IMG/VR virus record: IMGVR_UViG_3300046511_000118 | Span: 1-32,130 of that record | Direction: 5' to 3' (one strand) | Length of the DNA stretch: 32,130 nt | DNA from: a virus | Shown: positions 16,724 through 23,721 of the stretch, in pieces | Layout: every line of letters starts with the position of its first letter | Numbering within the stretch: position 1 is the stretch's first letter | Made by a program: the position numbers and the translations under genes | The notes under the pieces: generated by a model | The model's input: only the letters and a program-made list of their open reading frames with translations | What the model was told of the DNA's origin: nothing | Databases searched by the model: none

Positions 16724-17011
16724 ATGCAAAACCAGCACGAAAAAATCAAGGGTTATCGCGACCTGTCACAGCACGAAATCGACCTGATGAACGCTATCAA
16801 AACGGCCGGCGAAAAGCTGGACCAGCTTTGCGGCCTGGTCGACGATCACCTGGCGGCGCAATTCACCGCGGCGCACCAGGCGAAAGGCGCCGGCGAAATT
16901 GACCGTCTGTCGTCCGCGGCGCCGTCGTCCTGGCTGAATGACGCGCGGCGCGACCTGCAGGTCGGCGTTATGAAGCTGACGCGCGCGGTCGCACAGCCGA
17001 CGACGTTCTAA
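16724..17011 (+). CDS. acb2: Anti-CBASS/anti-Thoeris sponge protein, Acb2/Tad1 family
   Basis: This encodes 95 residues, the typical Acb2 length. The N-terminus HEKIKGYRDLSQHEIDLMNA and C-terminal helix ending LTRAVAQPTTF are hallmarks of the Acb2/Tad1 hairpin family. Tyr11 and Lys26, which I recall as key cyclic-dinucleotide-binding residues of phage PaMx33 Acb2, sit at the same positions. Acb2 proteins form compact hexamers that trap cyclic di- and trinucleotides made by CBASS cyclases, so Cap effectors stay off. The gene lies between lysis genes and a converging operon, with only a weak RBS visible. No catalytic activity is expected. Signal specificity cannot be read from sequence. Confidence 0.88.
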   Translation: MQNQHEKIKGYRDLSQHEIDLMNAIKTAGEKLDQLCGLVDDHLAAQFTAAHQAKGAGEIDRLSSAAPSSWLNDARRDLQVGVMKLTRAVAQPTTF

Positions 17012-17029
17012 GTCCCTGCCCTACCCTGC

Positions 17030-17056
17030 AAAAACCCGGCCGCGGCCGGGTTTTTT
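17030..17056. terminator. Bidirectional palindromic terminator
   Basis: A perfect palindrome (ACCCGGCCG then CGGCCGGGT, 17034-17051) is flanked by A5 on the left and T6 on the right, giving an intrinsic terminator on both strands. It ends the rightward lysis/Acb2 transcription and the leftward 17056-20321 operon; the last base of the T run is the first base of the DUF4031 stop codon. Confidence 0.9.
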
Positions 17057-17400
17057 CATCGCTGCGCGGCGATCGCGGCGCGCCTTCGCGCCATTTCCGC
17101 GACCAACCATTCGACCGCGTCGTCCGGATTCCCTAGTTCGCCCGTTACTCGCCGGCGCGCATTCATCGCGCCGGCCTGGCGCATAGTGATTTCGACGGCG
17201 CCGGCATCGACCGCCAGCGCGCGCTTACTGAGCGCGATATCGTAATGGCTGCCGCTCGTCTTCTGCGGATCCTGCCACCAGCGGCGCGCGACGCCGATCC
17301 GGCCGGCCATTTCGTGCAATTCCGCGTCGGTATCGGCCAGCATATGACACATCACCATGCGCCCAAACCGGGCGCGCATGTCGTCGACATAGACTGTCAT
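17056..17400 (-). CDS. DUF4031 protein
   Basis: This encodes 114 residues from ATG 17400 (minus), not the longer frame extending to 17649. MTVYVDDMRARFGRMVMCHM at the start, then RWWQDPQKTSGSHYDIALSK, is the DUF4031 signature. The acidic YVDD and SHYDIAL motifs recall nuclease- or hydrolase-like centres, but no function is established. The start overlaps the zinc-finger gene stop in an ATGA unit. It is last in the leftward operon. The short in-frame extension upstream would read antisense over that gene. Confidence 0.88.
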   Translation of the reverse strand: MTVYVDDMRARFGRMVMCHMLADTDAELHEMAGRIGVARRWWQDPQKTSGSHYDIALSKRALAVDAGAVEITMRQAGAMNARRRVTGELGNPDDAVEWLVAEMARRRAAIAAQR

Positions 17401-17633
17401 CGTTTCGCGAACAGCCTGGAACGAGTGTCCGCGCGTTCCTGGCAACAGACGCAGCGCGTCGCGCGCATGGCGACCCGGACGTCCGGTAACGCGTCGTCGC
17501 AGTCTTCGCAGTCCGTTACAGCCGGGCCAGCATCGGCCGCGCGCTTCGCTGCCTCGAGCGCTCGAGCGCGTAACAGCGTTTCGATTTCGCGCGATGCGAG
17601 TTCGTTCGCCAGGTCGATTGTGTCCGCGATCAC
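17397..17633 (-). CDS. DksA/TraR-type zinc-finger protein
   Basis: This encodes 78 residues from GTG 17633 (GTGA overlap with the upstream gene stop). Cys42-x2-Cys45 (DCEDC) and Cys61-x2-Cys64 (RCVCCQE) form the four-cysteine TraR/DksA zinc finger, preceded by a helix with Arg/Ala/Glu pattern (MIADTIDLANELASREIE). The family binds the RNA polymerase secondary channel; short phage forms mimic DksA plus ppGpp to retune host promoters. The acidic tip residues of DksA are absent, as in TraR-like phage proteins. The GTG start is deduced from overlap and family length. Confidence 0.85.
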   Translation of the reverse strand: MIADTIDLANELASREIETLLRARALEAAKRAADAGPAVTDCEDCDDALPDVRVAMRATRCVCCQERADTRSRLFAKR

Positions 17634-18124
17634 GACAGCACCCCAGCATGGCCGGCCGGCACCGCCAGCGACGTAATACCGCGCCAGCGGAACGCCGGGA
17701 CCCCTACTTCTACATTCGCCGTCAATCCGCCGTCAATGAACCAGCGCTGACCGTCCCAATAGTCCGGTTCGGCCTGGCATTCCAGCGCGGGATATTCGCG
17801 CACGTAATGACCCGGATACGCCGGCGCGACGTCGGCGTCGAACCATTCTGTAAAGACCGCTTGCCAGGCGTCGCCGGGTTCCGTGCCGAAGCTGGGCGCA
17901 TACGCCGGCACGTCGCCGCGGAAACGCCATTGCTGGCCGTCCCAATACCGGCGCACGATCGCCGCGGCGCCGGCATACCTGGCGAAGTAATAGCCGGGCA
18001 CCGGCGGCGGCGTCTGGACCGGGAAAAACGGCGTCACGTCGACGCCGGCGACCGGCGCGGCGGTCGCCAGCAATTCCGCGAACGAGCGGACCAACAGCGC
18101 GGAACGGATGGCGGAATCGATCAT
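17630..18124 (-). CDS. Hypothetical protein with duplicated YWDGQxW unit
   Basis: This encodes 164 residues from ATG 18124, with GGAG 11 nt upstream on the minus strand. Two units share PGYYFARY...YWDGQQWRFRG (about residues 47-75) and PGHYVREY...YWDGQRWFIDG (about 104-132), separated by about 57 residues, an internal duplication of a small beta motif with Trp and Gly like those of some beta-propeller or SH3-like units. I do not recognise a family. It is translationally coupled at both ends (ATGA and GTGA overlaps) in the recombination operon. Confidence 0.75.
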   Translation of the reverse strand: MIDSAIRSALLVRSFAELLATAAPVAGVDVTPFFPVQTPPPVPGYYFARYAGAAAIVRRYWDGQQWRFRGDVPAYAPSFGTEPGDAWQAVFTEWFDADVAPAYPGHYVREYPALECQAEPDYWDGQRWFIDGGLTANVEVGVPAFRWRGITSLAVPAGHAGVLS

Positions 18125-18315
18125 CTTAAATTTTCTCCAACATGGAAGCCGCGGCACTTGCGGCACGAATACGGATGGACGGCGGCGTCGCGATGGCGAC
18201 GGATATTCTTTGCGGCGAAGGCGGCGGCGGACCATTGTGTAAAGCGCTTTTTGCCTTCGCATGATTCGGCGCGTCCGACGGTCCGACTGGCGTTTGGATT
18301 GAGGGACGCGCGCAT
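18121..18315 (-). CDS. Small Cys/His protein, probable zinc-binding
   Basis: This encodes 64 residues from ATG 18315, two bases after the ATPase stop; a longer frame to 18453 would overlap that gene deeply. It has one N-terminal Cys (CEGKKRF), a helix WSAAAFAAKNIRRHRDAA and a C-terminal Cys-x2-Cys-x3-His (SCRKCRGFHVG). This is the layout of small phage zinc-ribbon proteins of the C...YxCxxCxxxH type. It probably binds nucleic acid, but that is inference. The stop overlaps the next start in ATGA. Confidence 0.75.
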   Translation of the reverse strand: MRASLNPNASRTVGRAESCEGKKRFTQWSAAAFAAKNIRRHRDAAVHPYSCRKCRGFHVGENLR

Positions 18316-18317
18316 GG

Positions 18318-19301
18318 CTAGACCGGGCTGTCGTCTGTCGCCGCGGCGACTTGCGCCTGAAGCGCGGCGACGCCGGCCGGCGCGTCGTCGGACTTGCTCG
18401 AGGCGCGCGCCTGGTCGAATGCTCGAGCGCTCGCGCGCACTGTCTCGAGCCAATCGGAACCCAGCGCTTTCTGGACTTTCGCCGGCACCTTTGCAATGCA
18501 GCTATCGATATGGGCCAGTCCGCCTTCAGCGTTCGACCGGAGTCGGTTCCGGAAGCGTTCGACGTCCGGATCCAGTTCGATTCCGCCGGCGACCCATTGG
18601 CGAAGCGCGAAACCCATGTCCGGAGTTAGATACCCTTTTTGCGGGCCTTTCTCGCCGAAAATCGGAATCAGGTCTTTCGGGCATTTGATGACGTCGCGCG
18701 CGCGGCCGGCGTCCTGCAGCAACATGGACGCCGTCGCTTCAAACATGAAATTCTTTTCCTGGATAGGCTGGATCCCAAGCGAAACGGGTTTTTTCGGGTC
18801 CGTGAAATCCGTTTTTTCGCGCGCGCGCACGCAGAAAATAATATGCATGTCGCACTGAAGCGCGGCATTCATGAACGACTTGTGAAGGCGCTTCGCTTTT
18901 TTCCAGTCGGCGAGGCGTCCCGACGTATCAGCGGCGATTTCCTCACAACCGCCCGTCCCTTCCCATTCGTGCGTCGCGCTGTCGACGACCAGCGCTTCAA
19001 CGCCGGCCGCCTGGAATTCGAGAATCGCCGCCTTGTAACGGTCCGGCGAAAACGGCGGTTCCAGGTCGCCAATTAGAAACGGGACGTCCGTCGCCGGCGA
19101 CGTCGCTTTCAGTTCATCGGAATACAGCGAGCCGCGGCCGTTTTCGGTATCCAGGAACCCTACTTTCGCCGCGTCGAATCCGGCCAGACCGTACGCCAGC
19201 AGCAACGCCGACAAGGTTTTCCCGTCGCCAGTCTGGCCGGCCAGGACGATCACCAGGCGCGCGCCGGCGCGCTGGGCTTTTCTGATTTTAAGGACGCTCA
19301 T
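18318..19301 (-). CDS. AAA family ATPase (AAA_24/Sak4-like recombination ATPase)
   Basis: This encodes 327 residues from ATG 19301; a TTG at 19322 is possible but less likely. Walker A is GQTGDGKT (residues 22-29) and a Walker B-like strand is ALVVDSATHEW. Later segments (CDMHIIFCVRAREK and the linker ending GEKGPQKGYLT) fit the RecA-like core of phage single-strand annealing/recombination ATPases. Next to a RecE-like exonuclease, a recombination function is the natural reading: the nuclease makes single strands, this ATPase loads or anneals them with the phage SSB. No DNA-binding data can be read. Confidence 0.85.
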   Translation of the reverse strand: MSVLKIRKAQRAGARLVIVLAGQTGDGKTLSALLLAYGLAGFDAAKVGFLDTENGRGSLYSDELKATSPATDVPFLIGDLEPPFSPDRYKAAILEFQAAGVEALVVDSATHEWEGTGGCEEIAADTSGRLADWKKAKRLHKSFMNAALQCDMHIIFCVRAREKTDFTDPKKPVSLGIQPIQEKNFMFEATASMLLQDAGRARDVIKCPKDLIPIFGEKGPQKGYLTPDMGFALRQWVAGGIELDPDVERFRNRLRSNAEGGLAHIDSCIAKVPAKVQKALGSDWLETVRASARAFDQARASSKSDDAPAGVAALQAQVAAATDDSPV

Positions 19302-19312
19302 TTTGTTCTCGA

Positions 19313-19329
19313 GGGCCAGCAATTGGCCC
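19313..19329 (-). other. Intercistronic hairpin before the ATPase gene
   Basis: On the minus strand GGGCCA pairs with TGGCCC around a 5-nt loop, ending 11 nt before the ATPase start. It sits in the 54-nt gap between nuclease and ATPase genes and could tune their relative translation or protect the RNA end. The gap holds no gene. Confidence 0.4.
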
Positions 19330-19355
19330 GGCTGGTTGTTTTTTGACGCTGGCGC

Positions 19356-20321
19356 TTAGAACACCGGCACGACGGGCGATTCGTCCGCGGCAAGCGCGGC
19401 GGCCATTCCGATTTCCGCGAATGCCGGCATTTGCAACGGCTGGATATTGTCCCCATAGCCGGGCCAACGCTCGCGGACAACACAGTCGCGCAGGACGCGC
19501 AACAGGCGCTTATATTCGGCGCGGCCGGCCGCCAGCATGTCTTCAGCGGCGTAATAGAAACCGGACGCGTACGGCGGCGTTTTCTCCCATGCGGCGAACA
19601 CGAACGGCAATTCCTGTCCGGTTACGGCTTTGACGCCGTCGACGTAAAACGCCGCGGCGACCCAGTAACGGTAATTCCAGACGGCGCGGCCGAATCCCGC
19701 CGGCGACGCGTCAATGGTCGATTTGACGTCAACGATCGCGCCAGGAATAAGCCAGTCCGGACGGACGCGGCAAAGGATCCCGGTTTCCGGGTCTTCCCAA
19801 TAGAACGATTGTTCCGCGACGCCGCCGTTAAGGAACAGCGTCCGCGCCGACGGATGCGAGCGAAGCGACTTCGCGATGGACAGACAGGTATCCATGTCTG
19901 CGTCCTGCAGCGCGACGCGGTCCGCGACTGCGGCGGCGTACGCGTCGTCGTAAAACACGACGTCGGCGCCGGCGGCGATCAATGACGCCTTAAGTTCCGA
20001 TTTAGTTCCCGAAACTTTCAAGCCATGCGCCTTTGCGGCCGCCTTATATTCTTCTGACGATTGCAACGCATTGCCAAGGGTAAAAGCGGACGGCGCGCGG
20101 ACATACTCGGCGGCGAATTTTTCCGGTTCCAGAATCGCGGCATGGATCGCGGTTCCTAGCGTGAAATGCGATTTTTCGCGACGCGCCTGTCGATTTTTTG
20201 CGACATACGCCGCCTCAAAATGCAACGGGGATTGCGCCAGCACCTTAAGCATGCTCGAGCTAACGCCAGGGCCGGAATGGTAAGCCTCGTTTGAGAGGTC
20301 GGTATATACGCCTGTCCGCAT
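19356..20321 (-). CDS. RecE-like PD-(D/E)XK exonuclease with a SAP-like insert
   Basis: This encodes 321 residues from ATG 20321; the longer minus frame to 20390 is not needed. The GTAIHAAILEPEKF box with His60 and the RPDW...IVDVKST core (Asp189, Asp198-x-Lys200) form the metal-binding PD-(D/E)XK centre of exodeoxyribonuclease VIII/DUF3799 nucleases. Between the first box and the core, residues about 92-118 (KAHGLKVSGTKSELKASL) look like a SAP helix-extension-helix DNA-binding motif. It is the first gene of the leftward operon and should resect linear duplex DNA for the adjacent ATPase. A Cas4-like role is a less likely alternative. Confidence 0.85.
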   Translation of the reverse strand: MRTGVYTDLSNEAYHSGPGVSSSMLKVLAQSPLHFEAAYVAKNRQARREKSHFTLGTAIHAAILEPEKFAAEYVRAPSAFTLGNALQSSEEYKAAAKAHGLKVSGTKSELKASLIAAGADVVFYDDAYAAAVADRVALQDADMDTCLSIAKSLRSHPSARTLFLNGGVAEQSFYWEDPETGILCRVRPDWLIPGAIVDVKSTIDASPAGFGRAVWNYRYWVAAAFYVDGVKAVTGQELPFVFAAWEKTPPYASGFYYAAEDMLAAGRAEYKRLLRVLRDCVVRERWPGYGDNIQPLQMPAFAEIGMAAALAADESPVVPVF

Positions 20322-20362
20322 GTCAAACCTGTAAAAGATAACGGCATGTCGCCGCGGAACGA

Positions 20363-20392
20363 ATATTAATCTGAATGTACGTTTGCACACAA
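20363..20392 (-). promoter_or_regulatory. Candidate leftward promoter of the recombination operon
   Basis: On the minus strand, TTGTGT (complement of 20387-20392) lies 17-18 nt upstream of TTAATA/TAATAT (complement of 20363-20369), about 42 nt before the nuclease ATG. The match is weak, but TTGTGTGC recurs as the -35 of another leftward gene (30268-30275). Confidence 0.3.
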
Positions 20393-20409
20393 TAAAAATT
20401 TGTTACACT
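20383..20409 (+). promoter_or_regulatory. Candidate rightward promoter of the replication operon
   Basis: TTGCAC (20383-20388) precedes TACACT (20404-20409) by a short 15-nt spacer; TG at 20401-20402 makes an extended -10 (TGTTACACT). It is in an AT-rich intergenic island between divergent operons, and it partly overlaps the leftward candidate, which would make the pair mutually regulated. Confidence 0.4.
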
Positions 20410-20440
20410 TCAAAACATTATTAAACAGGTGCGGTAAAAA

Positions 20441-20752
20441 ATGCCAAACACAGGCGAATCTTACTATTCTAAGCTGGCGAGTATGGCGGCGAACGCGCGC
20501 CTTTCTATCGCCGGGCTTTGTCGCGAAGCTGGCGTCGCACCGGCGACGGCGACGCGCTGGAAAAGCGGCGTCGCGGCGCCGACAATGCGGATATGGGACA
20601 AGCTGGAAAGAAGCGCGAAGGCGGCGGCCGATCGTCGTAAGTGTCCGCAATGTCACAGCGAAGACACGGAACCCGTCGCGACGAACGCGCACCCGAAAAT
20701 GCGCGCGTGTTGCGCCTGTTTTACGTGCTATCTCGAGGGCGAAAAGGAATGA
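20441..20752 (+). CDS. HTH protein with C-terminal zinc ribbon (probable regulator)
   Basis: This encodes 103 residues. Residues about 22-42 (SIAGLCREAGVAPATATRW) are a clear XRE-type helix-turn-helix, followed by a linker and Cys68-x2-Cys71 with Cys90, 91, 93 and 96, a zinc-ribbon-like end (CPQCH...CCACFTC). A fusion of HTH and zinc ribbon in one small protein is unusual. It is first in the rightward replication operon, facing the leftward recombination operon, the usual place for a switch regulator. The stop overlaps the helicase start in ATGA. Its DNA target is unknown. Confidence 0.8.
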   Translation: MPNTGESYYSKLASMAANARLSIAGLCREAGVAPATATRWKSGVAAPTMRIWDKLERSAKAAADRRKCPQCHSEDTEPVATNAHPKMRACCACFTCYLEGEKE

Positions 20753-22272
20753 AGCTTCGCCCGTATCAGGACGACATGGTCGGCGGAATGCGCCAGGCAT
20801 ACGCGCGCCGATTGCGCGCCGTCCTGGCCGTTTTGCCTACCGGCGGCGGAAAGACATTCACATTCGTTTTCACGGCAAAAGGCGCCGTCGCGCGCGGGTC
20901 GCGCGTTTGCATCCTGGTCCATCGCCGGGAATTGCTGAAACAGGCGTCGCGGTCGCTGGACGCGATGGACGTCCAGCACGGACTTATCGCGCCGGGCCGG
21001 CGACAGACGCAGGACGCCGTCCAGGTCGCCAGCGTCCAGACGCTTATTCGTCGGATCCGCAAATACCAGGACGCCGGCCTGGCGCTCCCGCCGTCGCTGC
21101 AATTCGACCTAATCGTTATCGACGAAGCGCACCACGCGACCGCCGGATCTTGGCGCCAGGTCCTGGACACCTATCCGGCGGCAAAGGTCCTGGGCGTCAC
21201 GGCGACGCCGACCCGGTCGGATGGCCAGGGCCTGGGCGCCGACGGCGGCGGCATATTCGATGAAATCGTTATTGGCCCGCAAATCCAGGAACTGATCGAC
21301 GACGGATACCTGGTCGACGCGCGCGTCTATTCGCCGCCTGAAATCGCCGACACGACCGGCTTAAAAGTCGGATCCAACGGGGATTTCCGGCCGGACGATT
21401 TGGCCCGGCTGTACAACGCGCCGACGGTAACGGGCGACGCGATCGCGCATTACCGGAAGCTGGCGCCGCGCCAGCCGGCCGTCTATTTTTGCGCCGACGT
21501 CAAAGCGGCAAAGGACCTGGCCGAAGAATTCAACGCGGCCGGATTCCGCTTTGTCGCGCTGGACGGCGGCATGGATGACGCGGACCGCGACGAAGGTTTG
21601 CGCGCGATGGGCGCCGGCGAAATCGACGGGATAACGTCCTGTGACATCGTTTCCGAAGGAACCGACATTCCGCGCCTGACGGTCGCCGGACTACTGCGGA
21701 AAACTGAATCGCTGGGCCTGTACCTGCAGCAAATCGGCCGCGCGCTGCGGCCTGTCTACGCGCCTGGGTTCGACCTGTCGACGCGGGAAGGTCGACTGGC
21801 GGCGATCGCGGCCAGCGACAAGCCTTACGCGATCGTCCTGGACCACTGCGGCAACGTGAAACGGCACGGCATGCCGCAAGCGTTCCGCGAATGGTCGCTG
21901 GACGCTGAGGTCGAGAGCAAGGCCGGCGGCAAAAGCGACAAGGTCCCGCCGGTCATCAAATGCGAAAAGTGTTTCATCGATCGACCAGGCGGCAAAGTCT
22001 GTCCGGTATGTGGCCACGAAAACAAAGTCGAAGCGCGAACGATCATCGTCGCGGACGGCGAATTGGCCGAAGTCGATCCAGAGGAAATGCGCGAACGCGA
22101 GGCAATAAAGACGCGCGAGCGGGCCGCCTGTCGGACCATCGGCGACTTTTCCCGGTTCGCCAAAAAGTACGGATATAAACCCGGCTGGGCGTTCATGCAA
22201 ATGAGAATGAGAAGTAAGCCGGCGCGTAATCTCGAGGTCATCAATGAAGACAACACAGAAGCAGCTTTTTAA
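20749..22272 (+). CDS. SF2 DEAD/DEAH helicase with C-terminal zinc ribbon
   Basis: This encodes 507 residues from ATG 20749 (ATGA); the longer frame to 20641 lies inside the HTH gene. Motifs in order: LRPYQ near the start, Walker A PTGGGKT (30-36), DEAH (125-128), TATPTR (near 150), SEGTDIPRL and QIGRALRP (about 328-334). After the RecA-like pair, Cys405-x2-Cys408 and Cys418-x2-Cys421 (CPVCGHE) form a zinc ribbon. It resembles UvrW/RadD-like phage helicases that remodel forks or branched DNA. It is likely ATP-driven; its polarity cannot be told from sequence. Confidence 0.92.
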   Translation: MKLRPYQDDMVGGMRQAYARRLRAVLAVLPTGGGKTFTFVFTAKGAVARGSRVCILVHRRELLKQASRSLDAMDVQHGLIAPGRRQTQDAVQVASVQTLIRRIRKYQDAGLALPPSLQFDLIVIDEAHHATAGSWRQVLDTYPAAKVLGVTATPTRSDGQGLGADGGGIFDEIVIGPQIQELIDDGYLVDARVYSPPEIADTTGLKVGSNGDFRPDDLARLYNAPTVTGDAIAHYRKLAPRQPAVYFCADVKAAKDLAEEFNAAGFRFVALDGGMDDADRDEGLRAMGAGEIDGITSCDIVSEGTDIPRLTVAGLLRKTESLGLYLQQIGRALRPVYAPGFDLSTREGRLAAIAASDKPYAIVLDHCGNVKRHGMPQAFREWSLDAEVESKAGGKSDKVPPVIKCEKCFIDRPGGKVCPVCGHENKVEARTIIVADGELAEVDPEEMREREAIKTRERAACRTIGDFSRFAKKYGYKPGWAFMQMRMRSKPARNLEVINEDNTEAAF

Positions 22273-22585
22273 CGGCCGCTTTGTCGACAACGACAGCGAA
22301 GCCTGGCGCGAACAATGCGAAGCGCAAACCGTTTTGAATTACGCGACGCGCGCGCAACGCTGGGACCATATTCGCCGCGTCGAGGAACGTCGCGGCGAGG
22401 CGGCATGCATGCGGTTACAGGCGGTCATGGTAAATATGATGACGACCGAACGACAGCGCAATGGCATAATTCAAGCCTTAATGCAGTATCGCGACGCGAC
22501 ATACTGGCGCAAATTCCGCGAAGTATTGACGTCCGACGACTTCAACAATCCGACGCCGGCGACGGAAAAATCGCTGGCACTCTAA
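22244..22585 (+). CDS. Hypothetical protein, DUF7696-like
   Basis: This encodes 113 residues starting 29 nt inside the helicase gene; a GAGG at 22233 can act as RBS. It is Arg/Glu-rich and helical, with a core EAWREQCEAQTVLNY and a following RRVEERRGEAACMRLQ helix, which resembles small phage proteins annotated DUF7696 that accompany replication genes. Assigned from memory of pattern only. No catalytic motif is seen. It precedes SSB by 14 nt. Confidence 0.75.
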   Translation: MKTTQKQLFNGRFVDNDSEAWREQCEAQTVLNYATRAQRWDHIRRVEERRGEAACMRLQAVMVNMMTTERQRNGIIQALMQYRDATYWRKFREVLTSDDFNNPTPATEKSLAL

Positions 22586-22599
22586 GGAATTAAATTCAC

Positions 22600-23067
22600 A
22601 TGGCAAGCGTCAACAAAGTAATTCTGGTCGGCAACCTGGGCGCCGATCCCGAAACGCGTTACCTTCCGTCCGGCGACGCCGTCGCAAACATTCGCATTGC
22701 GACAACTGAGCGTTACAAAGAGAAGGAAAGCGGCGACGTAAAAGAGATCACCGAATGGCACCGGATCGCGTTTTTCGGGAAGCTCGCGGAGATCGCCGGT
22801 AAGTATCTGAAGAAGGGATCGTCCGTCTATATCGAAGGCCGGATCCGGACCCGCAAATGGCAAGCGCAGGACGGCACGGACCGTTATTCGACGGAAATTA
22901 TTGCCGATCAAATGCAAATGCTGGGCGGCAAACCGGCGGGCGACAACGACGAAAGGCGCGAACGTTCCGCGCCGGCCGATCGCGGCGAGCAGCGCGGCGC
23001 CAGCGGCAAACCGTCGGCGCCGGCCGGCGAGGGGTTCGACCAAATGGACGACGACATTCCCTTCTAA
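22600..23067 (+). CDS. ssb: Single-stranded DNA-binding protein
   Basis: This encodes 155 residues with RBS AAGGA. The N-terminal OB fold opens with the classical [20 protein letters not shown] and includes [20 protein letters not shown] and [17 protein letters not shown]. After about residue 110 comes a Gly/Ala/Pro-rich linker ending with the acidic tip DDDIPF used by bacterial SSBs to recruit partners such as the helicase, nuclease or primase. A phage-encoded SSB of bacterial type, probably tetrameric, in the replication operon. Confidence 0.96.
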   Translation: MASVNKVILVGNLGADPETRYLPSGDAVANIRIATTERYKEKESGDVKEITEWHRIAFFGKLAEIAGKYLKKGSSVYIEGRIRTRKWQAQDGTDRYSTEIIADQMQMLGGKPAGDNDERRERSAPADRGEQRGASGKPSAPAGEGFDQMDDDIPF

Positions 23068-23083
23068 CGAAAGGTATTTGTAA

Positions 23084-23638
23084 ATGCACAGCACCCGCCG
23101 ACACAATTCCGACCGGTTTCCGTCCGTCATCGCGCTATGCGGTCGCGCTGGCGCCGGTAAATCGGCCGCGGCCGAATTGCTCGCGCTGCATGGATACAAG
23201 ACGGTCAAGTTTGCAACGCCGCTTAAAAACATGCTCCGCGCGCTGGGCCTGACGGAACGCCAGATCGAAGGCGACCAGAAAGAACAGCCGGCGGAATTGC
23301 TGGGCGGGAAAACGCCGCGCCAGGCAATGCAAACACTCGGGACGGAATGGGGCCGCGGCCTGATCGGCGACGACGTATGGATCCGCGCCTGGTCGCTCGA
23401 GGTCGAACGCATTGTGTCGCGCGGCGGTCGCGTCGTCGTCGACGACTGCCGGTTCGAAAATGAACTGGCGGTCGTCCTGCAGTACGGCCGCGCCGTGCGG
23501 ATCAATCGTCCCGGCCTGTATATCGAGTCGACGCACCAGTCGGAAACCGCGCTGGACGCCGTCGACATGCCGCAAGTCTGGAACACCGGGACGCCTGTCG
23601 ACCTGATGGACTGCATTCTGCGGACGGTCACGCAATGA
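23084..23638 (+). CDS. Deoxynucleoside monophosphate kinase
   Basis: This encodes 184 residues. The P-loop GRAGAGKS (20-27) is followed by FATPLKNMLRALGL and a second half containing VVVDDCRFENEL, the T4 gp1-type/phage dNMP kinase pattern. Such enzymes phosphorylate dNMPs, sometimes modified ones, to dNDPs with ATP, feeding phage DNA synthesis. RBS AAAGG lies upstream. The TGA stop overlaps the next ATG. A modified-base substrate is possible but no hydroxymethylase or synthase is visible here. Confidence 0.88.
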   Translation: MHSTRRHNSDRFPSVIALCGRAGAGKSAAAELLALHGYKTVKFATPLKNMLRALGLTERQIEGDQKEQPAELLGGKTPRQAMQTLGTEWGRGLIGDDVWIRAWSLEVERIVSRGGRVVVDDCRFENELAVVLQYGRAVRINRPGLYIESTHQSETALDAVDMPQVWNTGTPVDLMDCILRTVTQ

Positions 23639-23721
23639 AGCCGACATTTTGGCCGTATGCCGCGATCGGCTTTTCCGTCCTGGCGATGGACGTCCTGTTT
23701 TTCCTTCACATCGCGCCATGA
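23635..23721 (+). CDS. 28-residue single-TM peptide
   Basis: The peptide runs from ATG 23635 (ATGA overlap with the kinase stop) to TGA 23719-23721 (ATGA overlap with the nuclease start). It is nearly all hydrophobic: after MKPTFWPY comes a span AAIGFSVLAMDVLFFLHIAP. The two overlaps make it part of a translationally coupled chain, so it is very probably made. No family is known to me; a small membrane peptide could alter membrane potential, superinfection or lysis timing (speculation). Confidence 0.6.
   Translation: MKPTFWPYAAIGFSVLAMDVLFFLHIAP

Noticed and set aside
15552-17011. Rz/Rz1 spanin pair near the endolysin
   Set aside because: No lipobox-containing nested frame or N-terminal-anchor coiled-coil gene was recognised here; spanins may lie elsewhere or be replaced.
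17400-17649. Longer N-terminus for the DUF4031 gene
   Set aside because: The extra residues are Arg/Cys-rich and lie over the zinc-finger gene in another frame; the family start MTVYVDDMR is at 17400.
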